A stretch of DNA of 64,000 nt from Bacillota bacterium (GCA_021771185.1 JAETPN010000001.1:192366-256365); one strand, 5' to 3'; positions 50,101 to 58,895 are shown, counted from the first letter of the stretch. Numbers and translations: made by a program. The notes: generated from the letters alone by a model not told the origin.

Positions 50101-51738
50101 TGTTCTAGAAAGTTCCAAGGTATCAATAACTGTATTTTTAAATGTACCTAAATGATATTTTTTATAAGCCATTTCTAGGAAAGATACATCGAATTTAGCA
50201 TTGTGTGCAACCATAGGTAAATCGCCAAACCACGCTATAAAACGTTTAATAGCTTCTTCTTCACTGGCCTTATCACGAAGCATTTCATCCGTAATATTGG
50301 TAAGTTCAACAATTTTAGCAGGTAATTTACGTCCTGGATTAATCAGTTCATCATAACGATCAATGATTTCACCATTAAATATTTTAACTGCTCCAATTTC
50401 AATGATCGAGTCTTTTCCACCAGCATTAAATCCTGTTGTTTCAAAGTCGAAGACAACATACGTTTGATCTAACATTACATCATCTGTAGGACGAACAACA
50501 ATATTTACAGTATCATCAATTAAAGTTAGTTCAGTACCATAAATAGCTTTAAATTTATCTTTTTCTTCTTTTCCTTTGTTATATCCAGTCACTGTGTTAT
50601 AAACATGTGGAAAAGCTTGACATCCATTATGATCTGTAATCGCAATCGCTTTATGTCCCCACTTCATCGCTTGTTTGACAAGATCTACCTCGTTTACTAC
50701 GCCATCCATTTGACTCATCATGGTATGTGTGTGTAGCTCTACACGCTTTTCTTCTGCTTGATCCATGATTTCTTCTGTCACTTTTTCTAGTTTATTCACA
50801 TCATAAATATTAAAAACAAGTTCATTAGAATAACTATCATCTTTTACTGTTCCACGAAGTAAAACCCAGGTTCCCTTTTTTAAATTTTTGTTTACAATCG
50901 CAAGTTCATCTTTATCATTAATAAACATTTTCGCATAAATACTATCCGTATAATCCGTAATTTTTAATGTTACAATATTTAATCCAGTTCTTGTTTCTCT
51001 TGTTTCACTATCAAAAATATAAGCTTCTAAAGTCACATTATTTTGGGGACCCATAATACGATCCATAGTCATGGGTTCATCTTTTATTTTACGTCCTAAA
51101 ATAATGGTATTATCATTATCTTTTGGAACACGAGATGGACGCTTAAACGTTTTCTTTTGCGTCGTTTCTACTGGAATATTTTCCTTAACCTCTGCGACAG
51201 TCACTTCTTTGGTTGCCTCTTTCAAATCTTCCATAATTGACGCATGAATTTCTTCACTTTCTACGGGATTAATAATAATTGATAAACCACAATCCCCAAA
51301 ACCTGCACTTTTTAAATCACGAAGAAAATCATCGCCAATCGCTTGAAACTTCATTTTTTCTGCTAAATTACGAACTTCTAAAGTAATGATATTTTCAGTA
51401 ATCGTTATTTTATTTTCTAGAAACAACGATAATGATGGATTTTCTTTCATATATTCTTTTATAAAATAAGTATAATAATCTTTTAAATGAGGTTCTAAAG
51501 TCCCATGATTTACAATTGTTAAGACTGTTTTTCGAATGGTTGGAAAACCTTGCTTCATCGCTTCTTTTAACATTCCAAAAACGTGGGGTGGTAAAATAGA
51601 ATCCATCTCTATCACAAAATGATATGTATCTCGTGCATGATTTCCAATAATACGAGTTAATACCGCTTTTTTAAAATATTCTTGTTCCTCCTTTGGAAAG
51701 TTAATTTGTTCAAATAAAATTTGTAATTTGTCTTGCAT
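47125..51738 (-). CDS. polC: DNA polymerase III alpha subunit, PolC type
   Basis: Main replicative polymerase of Bacillota. Domains in order are an N-terminal region and OB fold, a PHP domain starting H-T-H-T-M-M-S-Q-M-D-G near residue 337 (split), an inserted proofreading exonuclease D-F-E-T-T-G near 432, a zinc finger (C-P-K-C...C-P-K-C-G), and the polymerase active site P-D-I-D-L-N-F-S-D. The length of 1537 aa is about 100 residues more than in Bacillus. The ATG follows GAGGTGG. Confidence 0.97.
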   Translation of the reverse strand: MQDKLQILFEQINFPKEEQEYFKKAVLTRIIGNHARDTYHFVIEMDSILPPHVFGMLKEAMKQGFPTIRKTVLTIVNHGTLEPHLKDYYTYFIKEYMKENPSLSLFLENKITITENIITLEVRNLAEKMKFQAIGDDFLRDLKSAGFGDCGLSIIINPVESEEIHASIMEDLKEATKEVTVAEVKENIPVETTQKKTFKRPSRVPKDNDNTIILGRKIKDEPMTMDRIMGPQNNVTLEAYIFDSETRETRTGLNIVTLKITDYTDSIYAKMFINDKDELAIVNKNLKKGTWVLLRGTVKDDSYSNELVFNIYDVNKLEKVTEEIMDQAEEKRVELHTHTMMSQMDGVVNEVDLVKQAMKWGHKAIAITDHNGCQAFPHVYNTVTGYNKGKEEKDKFKAIYGTELTLIDDTVNIVVRPTDDVMLDQTYVVFDFETTGFNAGGKDSIIEIGAVKIFNGEIIDRYDELINPGRKLPAKIVELTNITDEMLRDKASEEEAIKRFIAWFGDLPMVAHNAKFDVSFLEMAYKKYHLGTFKNTVIDTLELSRTMDNTYARHGLSALVKRYNVPWDETAHHRGDYDAEGTALVFHKMMNKLSDRNLEKISDLDKLVSKDEIHKYGRSFHVNLLAKNKTGLKNLFKIISLANTKYMYKTARILRSEIEAHREGLLVGSGCYEGEVFTQARSKSDEELTNIINFYDYIEVQPMECYDHLLQMNDFGSKGELMEHLKKIIRVSEEAGKLVVATGDVHHLKRDDKIYREIIVNQKVPGGGRHPLARKNIQEIPSMHFRTTEEMLSDFDFLEEETRKRIVVENPNKIADMTEIIEVIIETGGVPFSPKIDRSVETVTDLVYDKAKEWYGDPLPHNIEERIAKELYGDGIFNAIKDGLARTTELEEDAFLEEAFKQLHEALLLGFDNVKKIIRENLIAKSESELTEEEIEQLMKKELGGIIGGGFDVIYLISQKLVKHSNDDGYLVGSRGSVGSSFVATMMGITEVNPLPAHYRCPKCQHSIFEMNGKPLGATYSSGFDLPDQACPKCGANMIKDGNDMPFATFLGFNADKVPDIDLNFSDLNQADAHAYTKVLFGEDNVYRAGTIGTVAAKTAFGFVKGWCEEKGIMKRTAEVERLALGCTGVKRTTGQHPGGIVVIPGYMDVFDFTPFQFPADDTGAEWRTTHFDYHAIDQDVLKLDILGHSDPTQLRMIQDLSGMDVTTVPLDDKPTMGIFLSPEPLGVTKEQIMCETGSLGIPEFGTNFTISMLVDTKPTTFAELIKISGLSHGTDVWVGNAQELIRNNIVPFKDVIGCRDDIMVYLMYHGLKPIRAFKIMEFVRKGRASKDPETWKEMEQEMKDAGIEEWFIGSCAKIKYMFPKAHATAYVTSAFRIAYFKVHHPAWFYASWLTSKATDVDVESMIKGYEVIKNKVTEIINKGFEASNKEVGTLESLRVCLEATARGMVFANVNLNESDATVWKVKDDHTIIPPFSSIDGLGDTVAKSIVIEREKAPFLSIEDVQKRAKVSQTLIDKMRMMGIFDGMDESSQLSLF

Positions 51739-51767
51739 ATAACCACCTCATAATATTATTATTGTAT

Positions 51768-51797
51768 CAAAAAAAAGAGTTCCATGAAACTCTTTTT
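51768..51797 (-). terminator. Terminator of the paralogous two-gene module
   Basis: Stem AAAAAGAGTT (51772-51781) with AACTCTTTTT (51788-51797), 6-nt loop, T-run on the minus strand. Confidence 0.85.
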
Positions 51798-51799
51798 CT

Positions 51800-52873
51800 T
51801 TATTTTATTCGTTTTTTTTCATTTAAGAATAAATCCTTATTTTTCCTAATATAATCCCTAACAAATTCCATAAAAACAAATTCATTTTTTGGAAGACAAT
51901 CATCCATTTGATGATAAAGTTCTAATAAATCATTCGCATCTAAAGTAACACCTTGGTAATGATAGGTTTTAATATTTTGAAAATATGCTGGACCTAAGAA
52001 AGAAACATAAACCGCACGATAGGAATTTTCGTGTGCTGGAATTAGTTTCTTTAATAAAATATTATATAAAGGTAAACTATTATCTAATGTTTTCTTCAAT
52101 AAATAATGTGGTTCAACATCTGTAACACCATAATAAGATAATACATTAAAATTATCTGGATCATTCTCATATACTGAAACAATTTGTTTTAAAATACATT
52201 CATAATATTGTTGTATTTTACTTTTATATAGTTGAACTTCTTCTGAACAAATAAAAGATGATACTTTTTGTATATCCGTTTGAACTTTTTTTAAATCTTT
52301 TTTTAAATGATACTTTTCTTGCTTGATTTTTTGTTCTATTTCTAACACACTTTGTTTTAAATTCTTAAGATATTTAACTTTTGTTGTTTCCGACAAATAC
52401 TTTTTCTTTACATTCATGTCATCCAACACCTGGTAATACAAATAATTCGTTTCTTTTATTTTCATACTTTGGTTTGTCTCTTCCCCAAATTTAGTTGCAT
52501 TAACACTATAAATTTCACTATATTCTTGTAACAAATTCTTTTTTTCTACTAAGTCTTCTTCATCTAAAATTTTTTGTATAATCTTTTGATAATATTTAGG
52601 ATCTCTTATTTTTCTATAATAATTATAATATTTTATTTTCTCTTTTTGATTATCAGTTGCGACTACAGAAATAAAATAAACAACTAAATAATTAAAACTT
52701 TTCACAGTTAAATTATTTTTTTCTAAAAAACTTTTTTTATCCGCCAGTTTAATTTCTTTTGAACACATAATTCTATAAATCTTATTTAATAGTATTGTAT
52801 TATCTAATGATTTTTCAACTACTTCTTTTTCATCTATAGATAAATCTTGATATAACTTTTCTAATTTTCCCAT
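51800..52873 (-). CDS. Hypothetical helical protein sharing a module with its neighbour
   Basis: A 357-residue, Lys/Tyr-rich helical protein with no membrane segment. Residues about 55-130 align with residues about 130-205 of the upstream HTH protein; the best part is Y-Y-Q-K-I-I-Q-K-I-L-D-E-E-D followed by K-K-N-L-L-Q-E-Y-S-E-I-Y-S versus Y-E-K-I-I-F-S-I-M-K-E-E-S and K-K-A-M-L-M-E-H-R-E-L-Y-S. A coiled coil lies at about 165-210. It has no HTH of its own. It starts 2 nt after the HTH gene. The family is unknown. Confidence 0.55.
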   Translation of the reverse strand: MGKLEKLYQDLSIDEKEVVEKSLDNTILLNKIYRIMCSKEIKLADKKSFLEKNNLTVKSFNYLVVYFISVVATDNQKEKIKYYNYYRKIRDPKYYQKIIQKILDEEDLVEKKNLLQEYSEIYSVNATKFGEETNQSMKIKETNYLYYQVLDDMNVKKKYLSETTKVKYLKNLKQSVLEIEQKIKQEKYHLKKDLKKVQTDIQKVSSFICSEEVQLYKSKIQQYYECILKQIVSVYENDPDNFNVLSYYGVTDVEPHYLLKKTLDNSLPLYNILLKKLIPAHENSYRAVYVSFLGPAYFQNIKTYHYQGVTLDANDLLELYHQMDDCLPKNEFVFMEFVRDYIRKNKDLFLNEKKRIK

Positions 52874-52875
52874 AT

Positions 52876-53619
52876 TTATTTACTCCTATTTTTTTTCGAA
52901 TAAAGAAGCTGTAAAGTTTTATTTCGAACTTCACTAATTGCTTGTTGATATAGTATCGTAAGCCCCTTTATTTCCTTTGCACACTCAGGATGTTTAGTAA
53001 CAAAAACATGTGCTTTTAAACTATATAATTCTCTATGTTCCATCAACATTGCTTTTTTCTTTTCGATGCTTTCTTCTTTCATGATAGAAAAAATAATTTT
53101 TTCATATTGTCTTAAATAGCTTGCTCTTTTAGCTTCATTATATTGCGCCTCTGTAGCATATTTTTTTAAATATAATTGATAATATTGTACGGCTTCTTTT
53201 AAAGTAATCTGATACATGTCACAAAACTGTTGAATCTTTTCTTGATCTAACTCTTCCTTTATAAATAAATTGTATATTTGAACTAAAAACTTTTCTTTTT
53301 TTGTCATAATCTCTTGACTCCCATCTATATTATTTTGTTGTGAAGCAGATTGCATTTCTTTAAACTTCACTATCGATGTCTTTTTCGCCAATACTGTGTT
53401 TTTATGCAAGATAGATCGAATCTCGCCATATTTATCTGGTGATAAAGCCTCTACATACATATGTAACCACCTATAAAATGTTGAAGTCGAAATGGAAAAT
53501 TGGCGACAAAGTTCATGAGCAGTAATATTTTCATTCCTTCCATTTATTAAAACTAAATAATTACACATTCTTCCAATCAATGATTTTGCCTCTTCTCTGG
53601 TATAGCGACAACTTTTCAT
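52876..53619 (-). CDS. HTH protein of a two-gene paralogous module
   Basis: A 247-residue protein. The N-terminus contains an HTH (I-T-A-H-E-L-C-R-Q-F-S-I-S-T-S-T-F-Y-R-W-L) at about residues 36-56, of the kind found in transposase or sigma-like DNA-binding domains. The rest is helical and its segment at 130-205 is shared with the downstream protein, suggesting duplication of a helical module. A 9-bp palindrome sits in its leader and could be its operator. The gene starts at ATG 53619 with AGGGGG. Specific function is unknown. Confidence 0.6.
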   Translation of the reverse strand: MKSCRYTREEAKSLIGRMCNYLVLINGRNENITAHELCRQFSISTSTFYRWLHMYVEALSPDKYGEIRSILHKNTVLAKKTSIVKFKEMQSASQQNNIDGSQEIMTKKEKFLVQIYNLFIKEELDQEKIQQFCDMYQITLKEAVQYYQLYLKKYATEAQYNEAKRASYLRQYEKIIFSIMKEESIEKKKAMLMEHRELYSLKAHVFVTKHPECAKEIKGLTILYQQAISEVRNKTLQLLYSKKNRSK

Positions 53620-53653
53620 ATTTTCCCCCTCTTTGTTTATAAATTTTTTATTT

Positions 53654-53680
53654 AGTGCTTTCTTTTGAAAGCACTTTTTT
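53654..53680 (+). promoter_or_regulatory. Palindrome before the HTH gene, terminator-like on the plus strand
   Basis: Perfect inverted repeat AGTGCTTTC (53654-53662) with GAAAGCACT (53667-53675), 4-nt spacer. On the plus strand it is followed by TTTTTT, but no plus-strand gene ends here. On the minus strand it lies 35 nt before the HTH gene start, in its leader or promoter, where it could be an operator. Confidence 0.5.
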
Positions 53681-53716
53681 GTTTACAAAAAATAAATTTT
53701 ATGGGCTTTATATTAT

Positions 53717-53750
53717 CAAAAAGACTAATTTTTGTCAAATCAGTCTTTTT
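53717..53750 (-). terminator. Terminator of prfA-prmC
   Basis: AAAAAGACT (53718-53726) with AGTCTTTTT (53742-53750), 15-nt loop with partial pairing; Ts are part of the stem end on the minus strand. Confidence 0.65.
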
Positions 53751-54453
53751 TTATCATTTTAAAAAATATAAAGCGATCTAATCCTTGATAATCAACATCG
53801 ATGATGCTTTCAAATTCAGGCAAATATTTTTGCCCTAAAGCTTGAATCTTTTTTCCTTGTGTTTGACCAATTTCAAAGGCAATGATTCCACCATCATTTA
53901 AATGTTCTCTAGCTTGTGATAAAATTTTATCATAATAATAAAGCCCATGATCTTCAGCATATAAAGCAAGATGGGGTTCATTGTTATAAACAATGGTTTC
54001 GATTTCTTCATCTTTTGCAATATAAGGTGGATTACTAATAATAACATCATATGTTCCATGAAGGTGTTCCATCGTATCATGAACAAAGGTAATATCAGCC
54101 TCAAGGTTTTTAGCATTTTTTCTAGCAACTTCTAAAGCTTCTTTAGATAATTCATATGCGGTTACAGTACTTTCTGGAAGTTTCTTCTTTAAAGTGATGG
54201 CAATACATCCACTTCCAGTGCCTAGATCAACAATTGCTGGATCTTTTTTTTGAAGAAAAGACAGTGTCTTTTCAATTAATTGTTCTGTTTCAAAACGGGG
54301 AATTAATACGTTTTGATTGACTTCAAAAATATAACCATAAAAATTAACATTTCCTACAATATATTGGACAGGTTCTCCTTGCTTTAAACGTTTGATTCCC
54401 TCGTCTACCTCTTCTTCTTTCATATATTTCTTTAAATATTCAATATCTGTCAT
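53740..54453 (-). CDS. prmC: Release factor glutamine methyltransferase PrmC
   Basis: N5-glutamine methyltransferase that modifies the GGQ motif of release factors. The SAM site D-L-G-T-G-S-G-C-I-A-I is near residue 96 and the catalytic N-P-P-Y near 160. The protein is 237 aa, about 45 shorter than usual; the N-terminal helical substrate domain is truncated, retaining E-P-V-Q-Y-I-V-G and N-V-L-I-P-R-F-E-T-E. It follows its substrate gene prfA by 30 nt, the common order in Bacillota. Confidence 0.92.
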   Translation of the reverse strand: MTDIEYLKKYMKEEEVDEGIKRLKQGEPVQYIVGNVNFYGYIFEVNQNVLIPRFETEQLIEKTLSFLQKKDPAIVDLGTGSGCIAITLKKKLPESTVTAYELSKEALEVARKNAKNLEADITFVHDTMEHLHGTYDVIISNPPYIAKDEEIETIVYNNEPHLALYAEDHGLYYYDKILSQAREHLNDGGIIAFEIGQTQGKKIQALGQKYLPEFESIIDVDYQGLDRFIFFKMIKKD

Positions 54454-54483
54454 TACCTCACCTACTTATAAAAAAGAAACGTA

Positions 54484-55542
54484 TTACGCTTCCCCTTTTA
54501 ATTTACGCTGTTGATCTTCATGAATCAATGCTTCAATAATTTCTTCCATCGCACCTTCCATTACACGATCCAATTGTTTTGTCGTAAAACTAATACGATG
54601 GTCTGTGACACGATTTTGTGGATAATTATAGGTACGAATCTTTTCACTACGATCTCCACTACCGATTTTACTTTTACGTTCACTACCTAATTCTTCTTCA
54701 TGTTTACGTAATTCATACTCATAAAGTCTTGTTCTTAACATCTGCATACATTTTTCTTTATTTTGAATTTGACTACGTTCGTTTTGACATTGAGCAACCA
54801 ATCCAGTAGGTAAATGGGTAATTCTTACTGCACTGTCTGTTGTATTTACCCCTTGACCTCCGTGACCACCACTACGATAAATATCAACACGTAAATCATT
54901 TGGATTTAATTCTACATCTACTTCTTCAGCCTCTGGCATAACAAGTACAGTTGCGGTTGAAGTATGAACTCTACCTTGTGTTTCTGTTTCTGGTACACGT
55001 TGAACACGATGAGCACCACTTTCATATTTTAATTTTGAATAAACATTCTCACCCTTAACAATAAATTCGATTTGTGAATATCCTCCGGCTTCACTATCTA
55101 CTGCATCAACAACTTCATACTTCCATCCCTCGTGTTCTGCATATTTCGTATACATACGAAATAAATCGCCAGCGAAAATATTTCCTTCATCTCCACCAGC
55201 AGCACCACGAATTTCAACAACAACATTCTTACCATCATTTGGATCTTTAGGTAATAAAATCACTTCTAATTCTTGTTCTAATTCTTTTAATCTTTGTTCT
55301 TGTTGTTGTAATTCTTCACGAGCAAACTCACCAATTTCTGGATCTTTCACCATCTCTTTGCTTTCTTCAATATCTGAAAGTAAAGATTTATATTCTTGAT
55401 AAGCTTGATACGCTTCTCTAAGAGATGCTTGTTCTTTATTTAATTCTAAAGTTTTTTTAATATCTGTGGTTACTTCTGGATTCATTAAATCCGCATTAAT
55501 TTCTAAATAACGTGTTTCAATCGCCTGTAAACGTTCTAACAT
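54484..55542 (-). CDS. prfA: Peptide chain release factor 1
   Basis: Class I release factor reading UAA and UAG. The catalytic loop is G-G-H-G-G-Q-G-V-N-T-T-D-S-A-V-R, with the GGQ intact; the codon-reading loop and the N-terminal helical domain are present and the length of 352 aa is normal. It has a good promoter and an AGGAGGAG ribosome site. prmC follows and should methylate the GGQ glutamine. Confidence 0.95.
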   Translation of the reverse strand: MLERLQAIETRYLEINADLMNPEVTTDIKKTLELNKEQASLREAYQAYQEYKSLLSDIEESKEMVKDPEIGEFAREELQQQEQRLKELEQELEVILLPKDPNDGKNVVVEIRGAAGGDEGNIFAGDLFRMYTKYAEHEGWKYEVVDAVDSEAGGYSQIEFIVKGENVYSKLKYESGAHRVQRVPETETQGRVHTSTATVLVMPEAEEVDVELNPNDLRVDIYRSGGHGGQGVNTTDSAVRITHLPTGLVAQCQNERSQIQNKEKCMQMLRTRLYEYELRKHEEELGSERKSKIGSGDRSEKIRTYNYPQNRVTDHRISFTTKQLDRVMEGAMEEIIEALIHEDQQRKLKGEA

Positions 55543-55582
55543 AGTAACTCCTCCTCTTTAAGTTTATAGAAATACCACAAAA

Positions 55583-55611
55583 ATTATACTATAAATCCTT
55601 GTTTTAAGCAA
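55583..55611 (-). promoter_or_regulatory. Promoter of prfA-prmC
   Basis: TTGCTT (55606-55611), 17-nt spacer, TATAAT (55583-55588) on the minus strand. Confidence 0.75.
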
Positions 55612-55628
55612 TTCTAAGATTTAAGTAA

Positions 55629-56156
55629 TTATTTTTTTAAGAATTTTTTTGGTTTCTCAGATTCTACTTTCGTAGTCCCTTCAAGAAATCTCTTTAAACT
55701 CTTCATTTCTTCAATATTTTGTTTTTGAATAGTATCCCTTAACTGAATTTTTTCTACGCTACCAATATTTTTCTTAAATGAATCATTTTTTGATATTAAA
55801 TTATATTCTTTTATTTTTTCCAAAATATATTCTTTATTAAGTATTAATTCTTCATTATATTGGATTTGATGTCTATTATTTAAATAATCAAATGCCCATA
55901 CACTTCTATCATATGTTGTAACATTTTTTACAAAAAGCCAAAGTAATGGCGAATAAATAAAAGGTGAAAATAAAATAAATTGAGGTATTAGAGTAATAGG
56001 TACATGTAATGAAAAAAAGATAACACAACATATAGAAAGAAACGAACTTACACCATAAACCCACATATTACATTTTGATTTTTTTCTTATTCCTAATAAA
56101 TACAATACTTCTTGATAATTTTCTAACTTATTTTCATCGATTTTCTTTTGTTCCAT
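55629..56156 (-). CDS. Small two-helix membrane protein (175 aa)
   Basis: A short N-terminal cytoplasmic segment, two hydrophobic helices at about residues 31-50 and 56-77, and a charged cytoplasmic tail of about 100 residues. A C-terminal basic patch (K-P-K-K-F-L-K-K) ends the protein. The layout is the same as in the next gene (56177-56626), and the two may be distant paralogues. Its family is unknown. It follows the upstream gene by 20 nt. Confidence 0.5.
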   Translation of the reverse strand: MEQKKIDENKLENYQEVLYLLGIRKKSKCNMWVYGVSSFLSICCVIFFSLHVPITLIPQFILFSPFIYSPLLWLFVKNVTTYDRSVWAFDYLNNRHQIQYNEELILNKEYILEKIKEYNLISKNDSFKKNIGSVEKIQLRDTIQKQNIEEMKSLKRFLEGTTKVESEKPKKFLKK

Positions 56157-56176
56157 ATATAATTATCCTTTATAAA

Positions 56177-56626
56177 TTATTTTTGTTTAGTTAAAGTTTT
56201 CTTGAATACTTTAGGTCTTTCACAAGTCTTTTGACAACTCATTGGCATAATTTCTATTTTTTCTGTTTCTAATTCTTCTATACAAGGTTCATAAACTTCT
56301 ACCTTTTCTTTCCCACTCTTTTTTAATAACTGAACCATTTCACTTTCAGTTTCAGGCATCATCTCGCTTGTATAATCTATAAATTCCATTGGAATTGTAT
56401 ATCTTTCTTTTTTCAAGTCTTTATATTTTTTAACACATAAACAAAATCCACCTATATTAAGTAAAACAAACATAAATGGTAACACTTCAAAAGTACCCAC
56501 AAAATATCCCATAGAAATAAAACAAGTAAAAAGACTAATGGAACTAAGCTGATCTATTCTATCCAATTTTTTATCTATTTTATACCACTCTTTAAAATGA
56601 TTTATAATATCTTGTTCTCTATTCAT
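56177..56626 (-). CDS. Small two-helix membrane protein (149 aa)
   Basis: I chose the ATG at 56626, with AAAGGAGAG upstream, over an in-frame ATG at 56695. Helices lie at about residues 29-44 and 49-65, and a charged tail (E-T-E-S-E-M-V-Q-L-L-K-K, then a basic end) follows. The paired organisation with the downstream gene suggests that the two act together. No family is recognised. It is divergent from the PASTA gene. Confidence 0.5.
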   Translation of the reverse strand: MNREQDIINHFKEWYKIDKKLDRIDQLSSISLFTCFISMGYFVGTFEVLPFMFVLLNIGGFCLCVKKYKDLKKERYTIPMEFIDYTSEMMPETESEMVQLLKKSGKEKVEVYEPCIEELETEKIEIMPMSCQKTCERPKVFKKTLTKQK

Positions 56627-56817
56627 TTGACACTCTCCTTTGGGTTTTATCATATCATAAACTAAATTAAATATCAAACGAAATAATTTTTCCATATTCT
56701 ACCTATGAAATATCTACTCCTTTTTCTGAAATAAAAATAATTTTGAATAAATAACGAATTTTGACATTTCCTTAACAAAATTCATGAAAAATAATTTTAA
56801 AATACGACATAATAAGA

Positions 56818-56823
56818 TATAAT
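56818..56823 (+). promoter_or_regulatory. Promoter -10 of the PASTA gene
   Basis: TATAAT, 17 nt after a weak TTTTAA at 56795-56800; followed by AGGTGAT before the ATG. Confidence 0.5.
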
Positions 56824-56840
56824 TATTATAGGTGATTCAT

Positions 56841-58895
56841 ATGGGTAAGAAAAGAAAAAAAAGTACTCAAAATATACACATGTCTGGGGATTTTATGGAT
56901 GCTTTATCTAAGCGTGAGCAACGTCATTTAAATCAACAAAAATTTGAAAAACAACAACAGCTTGAACAACAGGAAAATCTTGCGTTCGATCGTATGTTAA
57001 AACAAAGACAAGAACTACAAGAAAAATTACAACAAGAGGAGTCTCATGCTAGAGTAAAAGTTCATAAAGTTAATTTAGACAAGAAAAGAAAACAAGAAAA
57101 ATCAACAGGGACAAACCTTGTATTAATCTTTACAATGCTTTGTGCCTTTGGTTATTTAGGGTATAGTATTTATATTGCGCAAAATAAAGTTGATCATATT
57201 TATACGATATTAAACGCCTCTTTCATCACACTTACCGTTCTTTTATTTACTATTACTGGAATGATGAAAAAGGTAAGAAAACGTAAAGTAGGATATATTT
57301 TAACAAGTCTAGCTTTTATTGGAATGATTAGTTTAAATATTGGAACAACGTTAGAATTCTTTACTTTACCTACCCAACCTGTCGTTGTCGATTTAACCAC
57401 GAAAACTGTAAATGAAGCTTTAAAATGGGCTAGTGAAAATAAGATTGAACTCGTTGAAGTTACAGAATTTAGCGACACTGTTGAAGAAAACAAGGTAATG
57501 AGTCAAAATATAGAACCGAACACCCTACTTAAGAATGTTAAGGTTATTGAAATTGTTAGTTCAAATGGTCCAAATCCTGAATCGAAAGTTGAATTACCAG
57601 ATATGATTGGTTGGGATGTGGATAAGGTTGTAAAAGAAATTAAGCATCATAAATTAACGAATGTTCAAATTGATTTTGAATTTTCAACCATTGAACGTGA
57701 TACTTTATTTGAACAAAGTAAAACTGGTAAAATTCATCGTAATGAGGAACTAAAATTAAAATTTTCGCTTGGAAATGAGGAAGACTTACTACCTGTTAAA
57801 TTAATCGATTTACTAAAAAAAGAAGAATTTGATGCGACACTATGGTTAAAACGTAATGGCATCAAATACGAAACTAAATATGAATTTAGTGATACGATAA
57901 AAAAAGGATGTGTGATTTCAACAACACCAAAAAAAGGTACTCTTATTAATCAAAAAGAGCAACAAGTCATACTAACAATTTCTAAAGGGCAAAAAATTAT
58001 CGTACCAGATTTAGAAAAAATGAGTTTAGATGACATTGTAGCATGGGCAATTAAAAATAATATCAATATTACTTATAATAGTGAATATAACAGTAAAGTT
58101 AAAAAAGGAAATATCATTCGTATTTCTCATAAAAAGGGTGACGTGATTGAAGAAAACACAACAATATATATTACAACGTCAAAAGGAACCCTTCGTATGA
58201 TAGATTATAATGAAAATGATCTAACAAAAATTAGAACATTTGCAAATACTTATAAAGTTAATTTAGTAGAAAACGAAGAGTATTCTGATACTATAGAACA
58301 GGGAAAAATCATTCGTGTTTCCCATAAAAAAGGTGATATCCTTAATCAAGGAGATACAATTGAAGTTGTTATTTCTATGGGGACATCCATTGAAATTCCT
58401 GATTTTACTGGAATGAGATTATCTGATGCTCAAGCATTATGTAAATCTAAAAACTTAGATTGTACAGTTACTTATGTAAAATCAAACAAAAATAAAAATA
58501 TTGTTGTAGGACAAAATAAACGTGCTGGTTCAGAAGTTATTAATGGTACGAATGTTCTGTTATCTGTAAGTAATGGCATTGCTCCAAGTACTGGTAGCAG
58601 CTCTAGTAACAATAGACCTTCAGGTGGTGGATCATCATCGAGTGGTGGAAATTCTGGAGGAAATACTACTCCAATATGCAATAAAACAACAATGTATATA
58701 TTACCAAATTTCATTGATACGAATCCACAAAATACTTGTGCTAATATCAAAAATGGATATCCAGGATACAAGATTAATTGTGTTTACCAAAATTCTGATA
58801 ACGGTGGAAAAGGACAAGTATTAAATGCTCAAGATTTAAAAGGAAAAGAGATTAACTCTTGTCAAAGTGTAACAGTTATAATTAAAAATAATTAA
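56841..58895 (+). CDS. Membrane protein with PASTA-like repeats and no kinase domain
   Basis: A 684-residue protein. Residues 1-90 are a charged, Gln-rich cytoplasmic coiled coil. Three membrane helices lie at about 94-113, 121-140 and 150-170. Five or six PASTA-like domains follow (units ending V-S-S-N-G, I-S-K-G, T-S-K-G, I-S-M-G, V-S-N-G), then a Ser/Gly-rich linker at about 583-613 and a last domain with four cysteines. PASTA repeats bind muropeptides or lipid II and normally sit on Ser/Thr kinases or PBPs; here neither is present. I chose the ATG at 56841 after AGGTGAT. Confidence 0.8.
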   Translation: MGKKRKKSTQNIHMSGDFMDALSKREQRHLNQQKFEKQQQLEQQENLAFDRMLKQRQELQEKLQQEESHARVKVHKVNLDKKRKQEKSTGTNLVLIFTMLCAFGYLGYSIYIAQNKVDHIYTILNASFITLTVLLFTITGMMKKVRKRKVGYILTSLAFIGMISLNIGTTLEFFTLPTQPVVVDLTTKTVNEALKWASENKIELVEVTEFSDTVEENKVMSQNIEPNTLLKNVKVIEIVSSNGPNPESKVELPDMIGWDVDKVVKEIKHHKLTNVQIDFEFSTIERDTLFEQSKTGKIHRNEELKLKFSLGNEEDLLPVKLIDLLKKEEFDATLWLKRNGIKYETKYEFSDTIKKGCVISTTPKKGTLINQKEQQVILTISKGQKIIVPDLEKMSLDDIVAWAIKNNINITYNSEYNSKVKKGNIIRISHKKGDVIEENTTIYITTSKGTLRMIDYNENDLTKIRTFANTYKVNLVENEEYSDTIEQGKIIRVSHKKGDILNQGDTIEVVISMGTSIEIPDFTGMRLSDAQALCKSKNLDCTVTYVKSNKNKNIVVGQNKRAGSEVINGTNVLLSVSNGIAPSTGSSSSNNRPSGGGSSSSGGNSGGNTTPICNKTTMYILPNFIDTNPQNTCANIKNGYPGYKINCVYQNSDNGGKGQVLNAQDLKGKEINSCQSVTVIIKNN

